A stretch of DNA of 36,318 nucleotides from Coemansia sp. RSA 922. Lineage: Eukaryota; Kickxellomycota; Kickxellomycetes; Kickxellales; Kickxellaceae. The position numbers and the translations under genes are program-made. Below, piece after piece: positions 1-9,200 of this stretch. The notes below the pieces were generated by a model, which was not told the DNA's origin, ran no database searches, and worked only from the letters and a program-made list of their open reading frames with translations. The stretch is from positions 1 through 36,318 of the forward strand of contig JANBQS010000101.1 in NCBI GenBank assembly GCA_027577415.1, given 5' to 3'. How positions within the stretch are numbered: position 1 is the first letter of the stretch; each line of letters opens with the position of its first letter.

Positions 1-538
1 GTACTATATGCAGTGAATGTGTCTGGGTTGTTAAAAGGCGAAGATTTGCCTGTTTATTGTTACAATAAATAAACGTGACCAGTACTAGAGTGAGTAGTTA
101 TTTTGAGCTCCTCATAATCTAGTAAGAACTCTTCTATTCAGTAGTTATTTTATAACCTACAGATACCTTTTTGTAGTTATTTTTTTATATAAAAGCCAAT
201 ACACACCATTAAAAAATAACCAAGAACCAATACTTTTCCCCAAAATTTCCTGTCCATAATTGGCTCACCACAACGAAGAGAAAAAATTTGGTGGTGTATA
301 GTGCCCCCCTGGAGTATGGCCAAAGAAGGGGGGAGCGATGGTGCACGAGCCAAGGCCACCTGACATAGTTCACAAAGCTGACACCCCATCATATCCTGAG
401 GAAACGGCAGTGCAGACAAGAGCCAAGTACAAAGAGCTGTGCAAGGTGCTCATTGATGATTGGTGTCGTGGTAGGAAGAGCAAAGTGGCAGGCAAGGAAC
501 AGTGGTCCATCAACCCAAGATACTCTTAAAGTTCCAGT
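1..538. other. Gene-poor left edge with one unrecognised short ORF
   Basis: AT-rich sequence without a recognisable gene. An ATG-initiated frame at 338-529 (+) would encode 63 aa, rich in charged residues, and ends just before a SINE-like repeat. I do not recognise it, and it may be a remnant of a mobile element, because a transposase relic and the repeat lie next to it. An overlapping minus-strand frame at 177-419 is hydrophobic at its end and looks fortuitous. Confidence 0.3.
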
Positions 539-679
539 GGCATAATGCCAAAGCATGTGATTGTGGCTGTAGGTGGAAATTGTTTTATTTTCTATAGTTA
601 AGGCGGTGGGGTCCCACTGCCGGCAGCCTCAGTTCGTGCCCATACAGGGCTCCAATACAACGACTCAATCATCAAGCCA
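539..679 (+). mobile_element. SINE-like dispersed repeat, copy 1
   Basis: About 128 bp (547-674) matches, in inverted orientation, the element at 14613-14756. Both copies share a tRNA-like stretch: GTTAAGGC (compare the D-arm/A box) and AGTTCGTGCCC (compare the B box GGTTCGANNCC). A stem pairs 602-608 (GGCGGTG) with 615-621 (CACTGCC), with one G-U pair. Flanks 527-538 (TAAAGTTCCAGT) and 680-689 (TAAAGTCAGT) look like a decayed target-site duplication and give a 141-bp element, close to the 144 bp of copy 2. The A-box-like motif lies about 50 nt inside the element, so it is not a textbook tRNA-SINE. Confidence 0.65.
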
Positions 680-1036
680 TAAAGTCAGTTCACTCTTGCT
701 CTCTACTTTTTTTGTGATGAATATGGAGATTATACCCCCCTATTTCTCAAGTTGGACCATTTTTTGCAGACCACTCAGCACATCTCTTGCCTCGCTGTGC
801 CTGGTACTTTCTCGCTGTTTACTTCTATTATTATTCTATTTTTATATATCCTGCACATGCCAACTTCAACAACAACCACTTCCTCTCTCTCCCTCTCTTC
901 TTTCTAATCCCAACAATATGCACACCTTTACTCCAACACCTGTGTTTTCATTTTCATCACATTCAATTCTTTTTAGCAATGTTTACTAAATACACTTTTG
1001 GCTATAGCAGAGTACTATTCCCCCAAGCTCAAGCAT
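680..1036. other. Pyrimidine-rich intergenic DNA
   Basis: T/C-rich low-complexity sequence. The plus-strand open frames here are made of Leu/Phe/Ser/Pro codons and reflect base composition. I see no gene. Confidence 0.5.
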
Positions 1037-1636
1037 TTACTCATTGTACTCAGCTTGGAGCGATCCATCCAGTGGCAGGTCAGTAAGGGATCTGCGATGT
1101 GGGTTCACTATCCTATTGAGTTTTGAAAAGTCAGACATGACAGTCCCAGAGTTAGCAAATATTGTGGCAATGCAACCTACAAAATTGCAGAGCAAAGGGT
1201 ACTCGCGTCCCAGCTGCTTTCATGCTTTGTCATCTGGCATCTCGCCTGTTTGCAAACTAATGACAGTCTGAACTAGCCCCCTATCTTTAAACATGGCTAC
1301 CATCTTGGCATGCTCATGCTCCACCTGTCCAGCCATGTCTTTCCTGCGTATGTCGCCAAACCGCTTGAGGAAGGGCTTGTACTTTGTTGCAAACTCAAGG
1401 CTGGACATTTTTACCAGTTGACGAGGAAAGATGGGTGGCAATTGCTCTTGGCCCATATAATTGTTAGGGTCAAGAAGTATGCATACCCCCGATACTCCAG
1501 TAAGTATGGATGTAATGAATACGTAGAATATAGATATCAGTTTTGCATTTAATGTCAAATAAACTAAAAGCTTTAGAGAAAAAGACGTGTTGTCAAAAGC
1601 TGTGAAAAGATGCCAGAATATCGTTGACAAAACCAT
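1037..1636 (-). pseudogene. hAT-like transposase relic with in-frame stop
   Basis: Read on the minus strand, a frame opens with ATG at 1636 and runs to a TGA at 1220-1222. It then continues in the same frame for 60 codons to TAA at 1037-1039. Before the TGA it carries an ILLDPNNY stretch that resembles the LLDPR-type motif of hAT transposases. After the TGA it carries LGREYPLL, then a small/hydrophobic helix, then DFSKLNRIVNPHRRSL, which fits the C-terminal dimerisation region of hAT elements (a W..L...YP.L / FS...I....R..L pattern). The first ~50 codons are hydrophobic and may not belong. No zinc finger or complete catalytic core is visible, so this is a broken fragment. The family call rests on motif resemblance only. 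Confidence 0.45.
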
Positions 1637-2236
1637 TTGGGCAGTGTTTCAGTTTTTGAAAAGAGTATGCCTGGTACTTGTATTTCAAACAAGCCTGGTT
1701 GTAGAACCGTTGAGCTGGCGACAATCAAGAGTAAGCTGGTTTGTTGGATTTTGCATAAAATTAATTAAGAAAAATAAATGACCCTTTTTGGGAATTATTC
1801 GGTGCGGGGTTTTTGTCAAAACACCCGCACCGAACGCGGCCTACCGTACACCCTTTAGCGGGGAAAAAGGGCGCGTCCCTTTGTTCCCCACAGTAGAAAA
1901 GAGCCAGTAGCTCGGGAGCAGACCGCGTCATTCACAATAGCAATGAGCAGTATGCATGAACGAGTGAGCCGCGTTTGTATGTAACTTTTTTAATCAAGAC
2001 AAGAAATAGGCTAGTTTGTGAGCCATACTAGTAAGAAAGGCTCAGCAGAGAAAACACGCTTGACACTGGATGCGCTTGTGAAAGAGCCGCTAGGAAGGGA
2101 GAAGGCAGAACAGCGCTCAAACCTCTTTCTCTTCTCTCTTCATTTTACTACGCTCCTCTTCTGTCTAGTTTGAAATTGTGCTTATGTTTTGTCATGGTTT
2201 TCCTTGTTTACTCGCGTTTACGCACACACCATCACC
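1637..2236. other. Intergenic DNA with a long hairpin
   Basis: No gene recognised. It contains the inverted repeat at 1798-1834, followed by a GC-rich stretch to about 1950 and pyrimidine-rich sequence (2105-2170) that could be the leader of the small ORF beginning at 2237. Confidence 0.4.
1798..1834. repeat. Perfect 11-bp inverted repeat (hairpin)
   Basis: TTCGGTGCGGG (1798-1808) is the exact reverse complement of CCCGCACCGAA (1824-1834). Inside the loop, TTTTG (1811-1815) and CAAAA (1817-1821) are also complementary, so the whole 37 bp is nearly palindromic. It does not directly follow a recognised gene, so a terminator role is not supported. It could be a factor-binding site or the end of a mobile element. 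Confidence 0.7.
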
Positions 2237-2572
2237 ATGTCTCTATTCATATCGATACTTGCCGATCTCAGAGGCTGGGTACCAAATCAGGCGCCACCAT
2301 ATTCTTCAACGGTCGCTCAATATGAAATCGCCAATAACCAACATATGCTTGTCCGCGCTATTCATTGGCAGTTAATCAGCAAACCGATTGCGGATACGTG
2401 GCATGCAGATCAATGTGGGAGCCAAAAACATCACGCTATGCATACTATACGTGGTGGCTTAGAGTGTAGATCGCCGCGCTACTCTTTGGGGGAACACATG
2501 TATAGTGTGCGTCCCCATCAGGGACGGCAGGGAAAAGGGCAGAAAGAGCGATACTGCGCGTCGACAAGTTAA
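2237..2572 (+). CDS. Hypothetical small protein (111 aa)
   Basis: ATG at 2237 in the context caccATG opens a frame ending at the TAA of 2570-2572. The N-terminal half (MSLFISILADLRGW...) has balanced composition. The C-terminal third is rich in His, Arg, Gln and Gly and looks less protein-like. No domain is recognised. A pyrimidine-rich leader precedes it, and the HSP20-type gene starts about 190 bp downstream on the same strand. It could be a real short gene, a first exon (GTAAGT occurs just after the stop, near 2577), or a chance ORF. Confidence 0.25.
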   Translation: MSLFISILADLRGWVPNQAPPYSSTVAQYEIANNQHMLVRAIHWQLISKPIADTWHADQCGSQKHHAMHTIRGGLECRSPRYSLGEHMYSVRPHQGRQGKGQKERYCASTS

Positions 2573-2657
2573 ATAGGTAAGTGCGGTTGCTGGTAGGGAT
2601 ACAAGGTCTTTCTCTTCTCTTCTTTCTAACGCATTTCTTATTATTTTTTATTTATTC

Positions 2658-2673
2658 GGAATTTTGAAATTCC
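2658..2673. promoter_or_regulatory. 16-bp palindrome upstream of the HSP20-type gene
   Basis: GGAATTT-TG-AAATTCC has perfect 7-bp arms around a 2-bp centre and lies about 93 bp upstream of the ATG at 2767. It contains GAA and TTC units like a heat-shock element, but the unit spacing is not the canonical 5 bp. Its role as an operator or HSE variant is inferred. Confidence 0.4.
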
Positions 2674-2766
2674 AATTTGCTCGTGTCACGCACAGGTTCA
2701 TTTTTATTATTTGTTTACGTTAGGACACGCGGAGTTTTGACTAAAGGACTGGGTTAGTTGCTGACA

Positions 2767-3645
2767 ATGTCGATGTTTAGCAGCTTTGATAAGGACCTGA
2801 AGAAGGCGGACGGGTGTCTTCACATTGCGGCGGATATGTTCTTCCATCCGATCGGCGAGGACATGTTCCACAAGTGGGACACGAAGCACCCGGCGTTCCC
2901 AGGACCCAAGCTGACAAAGGTGACGCTAGAGTGCAAGGACCCGCCGCCGCCACCCAAGAAAGAGGAGAAGAAGGAAGAGAAGAAGTGCTCGTGCGCTTGC
3001 GTCTGTGTTTCTTGTGTGCCGTGCCCACCTCCTCCGCCGCCCCCACCCAAGAAAGAGGAGAAGAAGTGCGTATGTGTTCCCTGCGTTCCCTGTGTGCCGT
3101 GTTGTGCGCCGCCGCCCCCGCCGCCACCACCGCCTCCACCACCGCCGCCGCCTCCTCCCCCATGCCCTCCTCCTGTGGAGTGCCATGCGTGCTGCTGCCC
3201 GCCGGTGGTTGTCCATCACCACCACCACTGCTGCCCGCCTCCGTGCCCGCCCAAGCCCGCGCCTCCGCCGGAGCCTACGTGCTGGCGTATCTACCCGTGC
3301 TTCAAGGTCATCGACAAGTGCAAGGTCGAGCCGACGGAGTGGACCCCTATGATGAAGGACTACACGGCCGACAAGGTGTGGCAGCTCCACGTGTACTTGC
3401 CTGACGTTGCCAAGGACAAGGTCATGGTCGATATCTGCGATGGAACCGTGGTGATCCACGGAGAGGGCATTTTCCACACGCACTGCGGCATGTGGCCAGG
3501 ACACGTCGAGCACTGCTGTGATTGCACGCGCAAGGAGCCAACGCCCTTTGTGAAGCAGTTCAAGCTTCCTGACAAGTGCAAGCTTAAGGAGGCGTTTGTC
3601 GAGTTTGAGAAGGAGGTCATGGTCGTCCGTATCTTGCGCGGTTAA
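2767..3645 (+). CDS. Cys/Pro-rich protein with C-terminal HSP20 (alpha-crystallin) domain
   Basis: The protein is 292 aa. The start is the ATG at 2767; the frame is also open from a TTG at 2758, which is not used. Residues 1-58 form an ordinary N-terminal region. Residues ~59-190 are a low-complexity linker: two PPPP-KKEEKK blocks, each followed by a CxCxCxC / CVPCVPC array, then an uninterrupted run of 18 prolines (DNA around 3110-3163), then CHACCC, five consecutive His and CCPPPC. The linker carries over 20 cysteines. Residues ~191-292 match an HSP20 fold: LHVYLPDVAKDKV, a V-I-DGTVVIHGEG strand pair, then KQFKLPDKCKLKEAFVEFEKEVMVVRI. Small HSPs bind unfolding proteins as oligomers; the linker suggests added metal or redox binding, which is inferred. 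Two linker copies share an exact 24-bp DNA repeat (2950-2973 and 3043-3066), so it probably grew by slippage. I know no named family with this architecture. Confidence 0.8.
   Translation: MSMFSSFDKDLKKADGCLHIAADMFFHPIGEDMFHKWDTKHPAFPGPKLTKVTLECKDPPPPPKKEEKKEEKKCSCACVCVSCVPCPPPPPPPPKKEEKKCVCVPCVPCVPCCAPPPPPPPPPPPPPPPPPPCPPPVECHACCCPPVVVHHHHHCCPPPCPPKPAPPPEPTCWRIYPCFKVIDKCKVEPTEWTPMMKDYTADKVWQLHVYLPDVAKDKVMVDICDGTVVIHGEGIFHTHCGMWPGHVEHCCDCTRKEPTPFVKQFKLPDKCKLKEAFVEFEKEVMVVRILRG
2950..3066 (+). repeat. 24-bp exact direct repeat within the linker coding sequence
   Basis: Positions 2950-2973 and 3043-3066 are identical and 93 bp apart, a multiple of three, so the repeat is in frame. Each encodes the end of a Pro run followed by PKKEEKK and precedes a Cys array. 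This points to tandem duplication of a Pro-Lys/Glu-Cys module. Confidence 0.8.
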
Positions 3646-3954
3646 GCAGCCGCATACTTATTGCATATTATTATTAACACTATTGTGCTGCTTGTTTACG
3701 GTAGCCAAAAATACACATGTTCTTTTGATATTACAATGGAGGGTCAGCGGATGAGGGCTCGACTTCTTCCCACACATTTTGCTTAATCATCACTCCGTTT
3801 AGCCGCTTCTACTGGTCTTACTCATTTTTTCCCTTCCAATTATTTTCAGATATCTTTATTAGTGTATTTTGTAAACTTTGTAGTATCCGCTTTACATCTA
3901 TAGTCATCTGGGGGAGGTGGTTACTCGCAACTTCCAGTAACTTGTACAGGTATT
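3646..3954. other. Intergenic region (3' UTR and promoter of the acyl-CoA synthetase)
   Basis: AT-rich, 309 bp. No small gene or structured RNA is evident. The last ~60 bp directly precede the ATG at 3955. Confidence 0.4.
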
Positions 3955-6132
3955 ATGAGAGGTTCGCTAGCCCAAGTTTACCTGCGTAACCGGCGGTGCT
4001 GGGCCTCGGCTACCACAACTGCCAGAGTTCAAGTATTTCGGGCGTACTCTTTGACGTCGGATGCTGTTACTAGCGGCAAGGTGTACAAGCAAGAGACGAT
4101 TCGACAGCGCTCTCTGCAAGACCCCGAGGGGTTCTGGATGGAAGTGCAAAAGGGCATCGACTGGATAGTGCCTCCGACCCGTGCACTGTCCATCCCCTCG
4201 CCATCGCTCTTGCACAAGGCGCAGTGGTTTCCCGATGGCAAGCTCAACGTATGCTACAATGCTTTAGACCGACATATCAGTAGTCGGGCTGAGCAGACAG
4301 CGCTTATCCATGACTCACCGGTGACCGACTCTGTGACAAAGTTTACGTATATGCAGCTACTAGACCATGTGAAACGCGCAGCGACTATGCTCAGGGATAA
4401 CGGCGTGGGTAAAGGCGACCGCGTACTCATTTATATGGGTGCGGTACCGGAGGCTATCGTGGCTATGCTGGCGTGTGCTAGGCTGGGGGCTATTCATTCG
4501 GTAGTTTTTGGTGGGTTTGCATCGGCGGAGCTGGCTAAACGTATCGAGGACTGTCGGCCCAAAGTAGTACTTGCCAGCTCATGCGGTATAGAAGGTACCA
4601 AAGTAGTCCCTTATAAACCACTACTCGACGGAGCTCTCTCTATGTGCGCGCACCAGCCAAACAAGGTCGTTATTCTGCAGCGGTCCCAGCTCCTAGCCTC
4701 GCTGGGTACTGGCGAGGAGTCCTGGCAGGAGGCAGTCGATGGAATCGCTGAAGACCGGGTGTTCCATGGGTTTGAGGCTGTGGATGCTAATGACCCGCTG
4801 TACATCTTGTATACTAGCGGCACCACGGGCATGCCAAAGGGCGTAGTGAGGCCGAGCGGTGGACATGCGGTGGTGCTTCAGTATACTATGAATAGTATGT
4901 ATGCCTGTGGGCCTGGGCAGGTGTACTGGGCGGCTAGTGACTTGGGCTGGATCCTAGGGCACTCGTATATGTGCTATGGGCCGCTGCTGAACGGATCAAC
5001 GTCTGTGCTGTATGAGGGCAAGCCTGTGGGCACGCCGGATCCCAGCGCGTACTACCGGGTAATGGCTGAACACCGTGTCACTACTTTCTTTACGGCTCCG
5101 ACAGCACTCACGATCCTTAGGCGTGAGGACCCCGATGGCGAGCACCGCAAGCAATATGACCTGTCGCATGTCAAGGCTATGTTTGTCGCAGGCGAGCGCT
5201 GTCCCCCAGAGATCCACCGTTGGTGGGTCCGCCATATCACAGGTGTTGATGACTCGGGCAAAGCGCTACATAGGATTCAGACGCCGGTATCTAATGTTGT
5301 CAGTGATAACTGGTGGCAGACCGAGACTGGGTCACCGCTGACTGGCCTCGAGATTGGGCTCTCTGAGGACGGCACACAGCTACCACCTGTCAAATACGGC
5401 AGTGCAGGGATGCCTGTGCAAGGAGTCGATTTGCGGGTTTTGCGGATCCGCGACGAATTTGACGAAGACTCTGTCGATACTGTGGAAGAAGTGGCCCGTG
5501 GGGTTATCGGCTACGTTGTTGTCAAACTGCCATTACCACCGGGCGTCATGACGACACTGTGGGGGGATGAGGGACGGTATTTCGACGAGTATTTTCGCAG
5601 GTTCCCCGGGTACTACGATACCGGAGATACAGGTGTTATTGATAATGACGGGTATGTGCATATTCTGTCGCGTGCCGACGACGTAATTAACGTGGCAGCA
5701 CACAGGATTTCTACTAGCGCCATAGAAGAAGTAGTGGTGGAGCATAGGGAGATAGCTGAGTGCTGTGTCGTTGCTCGTGCGCATCCGATCAAGGGCTCGG
5801 TACCAGTTGTTGTGGCTGTGTGTAGGCATTTGGAAAATGGAGAGCAGGTCAAGGCTGATGTTGTGGAGGCTATTCGTAATCGTGTTGGAGCGTTTACGTC
5901 GCTGTATAAAGAAAACATCGTGTTTGCGGATAGACTACCAAAGACTCGTAGCGGCAAGGTATTGAGAAAGATGATTCGTAGTATGATCTCAGTCTTGCTC
6001 TTGGGCAAACCATCAACGGCTGCTAATATTCCAACACCGGCTACTATCGAAGACGATACTGTTAAAGAAGAGATTTGGACAGCGCTGAGCGATTGGATCA
6101 CGGGACTGGAGAAACGCGACATCACAACTTAA
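3955..6132 (+). CDS. Acyl-CoA synthetase, ACSS3/propionyl-CoA synthetase-like, predicted mitochondrial
   Basis: The protein is 725 aa and intronless. It is an AMP-forming, ANL-superfamily enzyme that activates a short-chain carboxylate (propionate, and possibly acetate or butyrate) to its CoA thioester. Visible motifs are LYILYTSGTTGMPKG (A3 P-loop, ~residue 285), SDLGWILGHSY with GPLLNGST and YEGKPVGTPD, DNWWQTETGSP (A5), GYYDTGDTG (A7), SRADDVINVAAHR (A8) and LPKTRSGK with the adenylation lysine at K668. The LGWxxGHSYxCYGPLL and GKPVGTPD pattern is that of ACSS3/PrpE rather than classical acetyl-CoA synthetase. The N-terminus (MRGSLAQVYLRNRRCW..., several Arg, no acidic residue in about the first 35) looks like a mitochondrial presequence and is absent from the paralog at 31100-33214. 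Substrate and location are inferred. Confidence 0.9.
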   Translation: MRGSLAQVYLRNRRCWASATTTARVQVFRAYSLTSDAVTSGKVYKQETIRQRSLQDPEGFWMEVQKGIDWIVPPTRALSIPSPSLLHKAQWFPDGKLNVCYNALDRHISSRAEQTALIHDSPVTDSVTKFTYMQLLDHVKRAATMLRDNGVGKGDRVLIYMGAVPEAIVAMLACARLGAIHSVVFGGFASAELAKRIEDCRPKVVLASSCGIEGTKVVPYKPLLDGALSMCAHQPNKVVILQRSQLLASLGTGEESWQEAVDGIAEDRVFHGFEAVDANDPLYILYTSGTTGMPKGVVRPSGGHAVVLQYTMNSMYACGPGQVYWAASDLGWILGHSYMCYGPLLNGSTSVLYEGKPVGTPDPSAYYRVMAEHRVTTFFTAPTALTILRREDPDGEHRKQYDLSHVKAMFVAGERCPPEIHRWWVRHITGVDDSGKALHRIQTPVSNVVSDNWWQTETGSPLTGLEIGLSEDGTQLPPVKYGSAGMPVQGVDLRVLRIRDEFDEDSVDTVEEVARGVIGYVVVKLPLPPGVMTTLWGDEGRYFDEYFRRFPGYYDTGDTGVIDNDGYVHILSRADDVINVAAHRISTSAIEEVVVEHREIAECCVVARAHPIKGSVPVVVAVCRHLENGEQVKADVVEAIRNRVGAFTSLYKENIVFADRLPKTRSGKVLRKMIRSMISVLLLGKPSTAANIPTPATIEDDTVKEEIWTALSDWITGLEKRDITT

Positions 6133-6222
6133 TCACACTTTTTTGTCGGGCATTTGATATTATTTTTTGTCTTCTTTTTTTTATTTTTCTTATTATTTTG
6201 TTCTTATTTTCTTATTTTTGGA

Positions 6223-9200
6223 ATGGAGCAGGAGTTGTCTCGGTTACTCGAGCTTCCAGTGCCAGTGGTCTCTGCCGTGCTCAACAAGCTAGGAGAGGGA
6301 GAGGACAATGAGGCGCGCCAATTTCTCACTCAGCTACAGACCAAACTGGAAACACAATCAGTAACGTCTACAGATAATGAGGATACAGAGAACATAAAAG
6401 CACAACTACAATACGAAAACACACGGCTGGGTAAGTTGCTCATAAAATACATGAAATATTTTTATTTTTGTTAATCCATCGTTACTAACATTATTTTATA
6501 CTTTATAGAGAATGAGGTACACCGGCTAAACAAGCAACTTGGACAGGTCAAAAGCGCTTTGGAGAATGCCAACAGTGAGACCCGGTCGACTCAGACAGAG
6601 TTAAAGGCGACCAAGGAGCGACTGGACTCTGTAGTGCTGGAGCTTCACGAGCAGCAGGCGCAGAACTCAGCACATAACGTGTCAGAGTCTCAGTTACGCT
6701 CGCAAGTGGGCCAGCTACGCGAGGAAAAGCGCACGCTATTGGAGCAATTGGGCGAGCGACGCGACCAGCTAGATGCGCGTACGACCGAATTCCAGCGCTC
6801 ACAAGAGTCGCTTTCTGAGCTACGGCAGCAGCGTGCGCGGGACGTAGAGGAACTGGGGCGCCTGCGGTCGCAAACGTCAGTGTCTGATGTTAGCGAGCAT
6901 ATGTTACGGCAGTCCTTAGACATGGCCAAGAACCAGGTAGCATGGCTAGACGAAGAGTTAGGCCGCACGCAGGCCGAGCTGCAGCAGGCCAAGGCTGATC
7001 TGGCTAGGGCCAATACGACGGGCCGTGCGGAGACTGCAAGACTCAGGGCCGACGCCGAGTCTCAGGCAGAGGTCGTTGCCGAGCTGCAGGCGCGTGCTGC
7101 AGGCCTCGATCGGTCGCTCAGGGCCAAGCTGGAGGCCGAGCGTGTGGCCCGCGAGGAGCGTGCGGAGCAGGCTGAGCAGTTCCGCCGCGAGATGGCAGCC
7201 CAGAAGAAACTGTGCGAGGAGTGGGAGAAAACCACCGACGCGTCCAAGGCCCATGTGCGTAGCGTCGAGGATGCACTGCGCCAGGTCGAGGAAAGCCAGC
7301 GCCAGGCCGAGGCACACGCAGCAGAGGTCCAAGAGGCGCTGGAGCAGCAGCTACAGGACATGCAGAGGCAGCTGGCTGATTCCCAGGAGCGTTCGTCGGG
7401 CCTCGAAGCGCAGCTGCGCACGGCCAACCGCCTGCTAAGCGAGTCGTCAGGCCAGTCGCTGCTGCTGTCGCCGACCGCGTCGGCTGCTTCGCGGCTGCAG
7501 GGCAGTGGGCGGCTGAACATCACGCAGCTGTACACGGAGAAGACGGCGCTCGAAGATCAGCTCCGTAGTGCTGACGCTGAGATCGCGTGCTTGCGCGAGA
7601 GCATGGAGCAGATCCTGGCCGAGCTCGAAGACCGCGCGCCCATTATTGCGGCCGAGCGCGAGGAGCACCAGCAATTGCTACAAGACGCCGACCGCATTGC
7701 TCAGGACCTGGCCGCCGTACGCCAGGAGCACGCGCTGGCGGCGACCACGCTGCGTGAGGCTCAGCGGGACCGCGATCTGGCCAGGCGCCAGCTGGACGCT
7801 GAGCAGCAGCAGGCAAAGGATCTGGCCCGACAGGTCGCCCGCCTACTACGCGCCCAGGAGGAGGCCCGCGGCGGCCTGATGCCCGAGACCCGCGAGGACG
7901 CGGCGTCGGCGGACGACGACCAGTGGCTGAACGACGTCGACCGCGTCATTGCCCAGAAGCTCGTCACGTTTGCTGACGTCACTGAGCTTGTCGCGCAGAA
8001 CCGGCGCCTGCTGCGTACCACGCGGGAGCTGGCTGCGCAGGTGGCGCATGAGGAGCAGGTGCGGCGCGCTGAGGCCGAGGACGAAGTCAAGGCTGCTCTG
8101 GAGCAGGCCGAGGGCATGCTCGACCGACTGACATTGGAGCTGGAGTCGACAAAGACGCGCATGGGCGTCATCAGCCGCGAGCGAGACATGCTAAAGACGA
8201 TGAAAGCCGACACTGACGACATACCGCCTGTCACTGACGTTGTTGAGCCGCGGCCTTCTGAGCCCCAGTCCTCCGACCCGCTTGCCAGCCTCCAGGCCGA
8301 CTACGACATGTACCGCAGCGAGATGCGCAAGACGCGCGTGCTGCTGGAACACGACGCCAGCGCACTGCAGGCCGAGGTGTCTGACCTGCGCGTGCGTGCG
8401 GCGAAGGCCGAGGCGCAGACGCAGTTCGACGCTGAGCGTATCCAGCTGTTTGTTAGCGATCTGGCCGCCCGCCAAAAGGAAATCGACCACCTACGCCAGG
8501 CCACATCTCGCCTCCACACGCAAGTCGAGTCGTACGAGCGCCAGCTAGACGCCCAGAGCCAAACCAGCGCAGCCGAACGGGCTGAACTTGTCACCCTACG
8601 ACGCACCTCTGTGCTTCTCGAAGCTGAGCGCGACTCTTTGCAGCAGAACGAGCAGCGTTGGCACAAAGAAGAGCAGCGGCTTGTCGCTGAGCGTGCCAGT
8701 CTTACGCAGATTTTGGAAAACACCACAAAGATGCGCGACGAGTGGCAGCGCGCCGCCGATGACCAAGTAGTCCAGGTCAAAGACCGTTTGGATGTGGCCC
8801 GGAAAGACGCTGATGACGCGAGAGCCGAGTTGCGAGCTGCTAGGGATGCCCAGGACCGTGCGCAGTTCAGGGCTGATGCTGAGATGCAGGAGCTTCGTGC
8901 CGCGATTCAGGCCCGTGATGACCGTGTTGCCCTGGTGCAGGCTCAGGTCGACGAGGCCAAGGCAGCTCATGCGGCCGCTGTGGCTGAGCGACGCGACATT
9001 GAGACTGCACGCGATGCGCTCGTACGGCAGGTAGCCGTGCTTGAGGCGCGCGTCCAGAGCCAGGACGACCTTGTGGCACGCGCCAAGGGCCCTGTGTCCC
9101 GCGAGTCGCTGATGGCCGTGCAATTGCAGGATGCCCGCTCGCAGCTCGCCTCTGCCCAGAGCGAGCTCGACACCACCACGGCGCGGGCCGAGGACTACCG

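Noticed and set aside
2926..3513. 195-aa minus-strand ORF across the HSP20-type gene
   Set aside because: It is the Arg-rich shadow of a GC-rich low-complexity gene; the plus frame carries the HSP20 domain.
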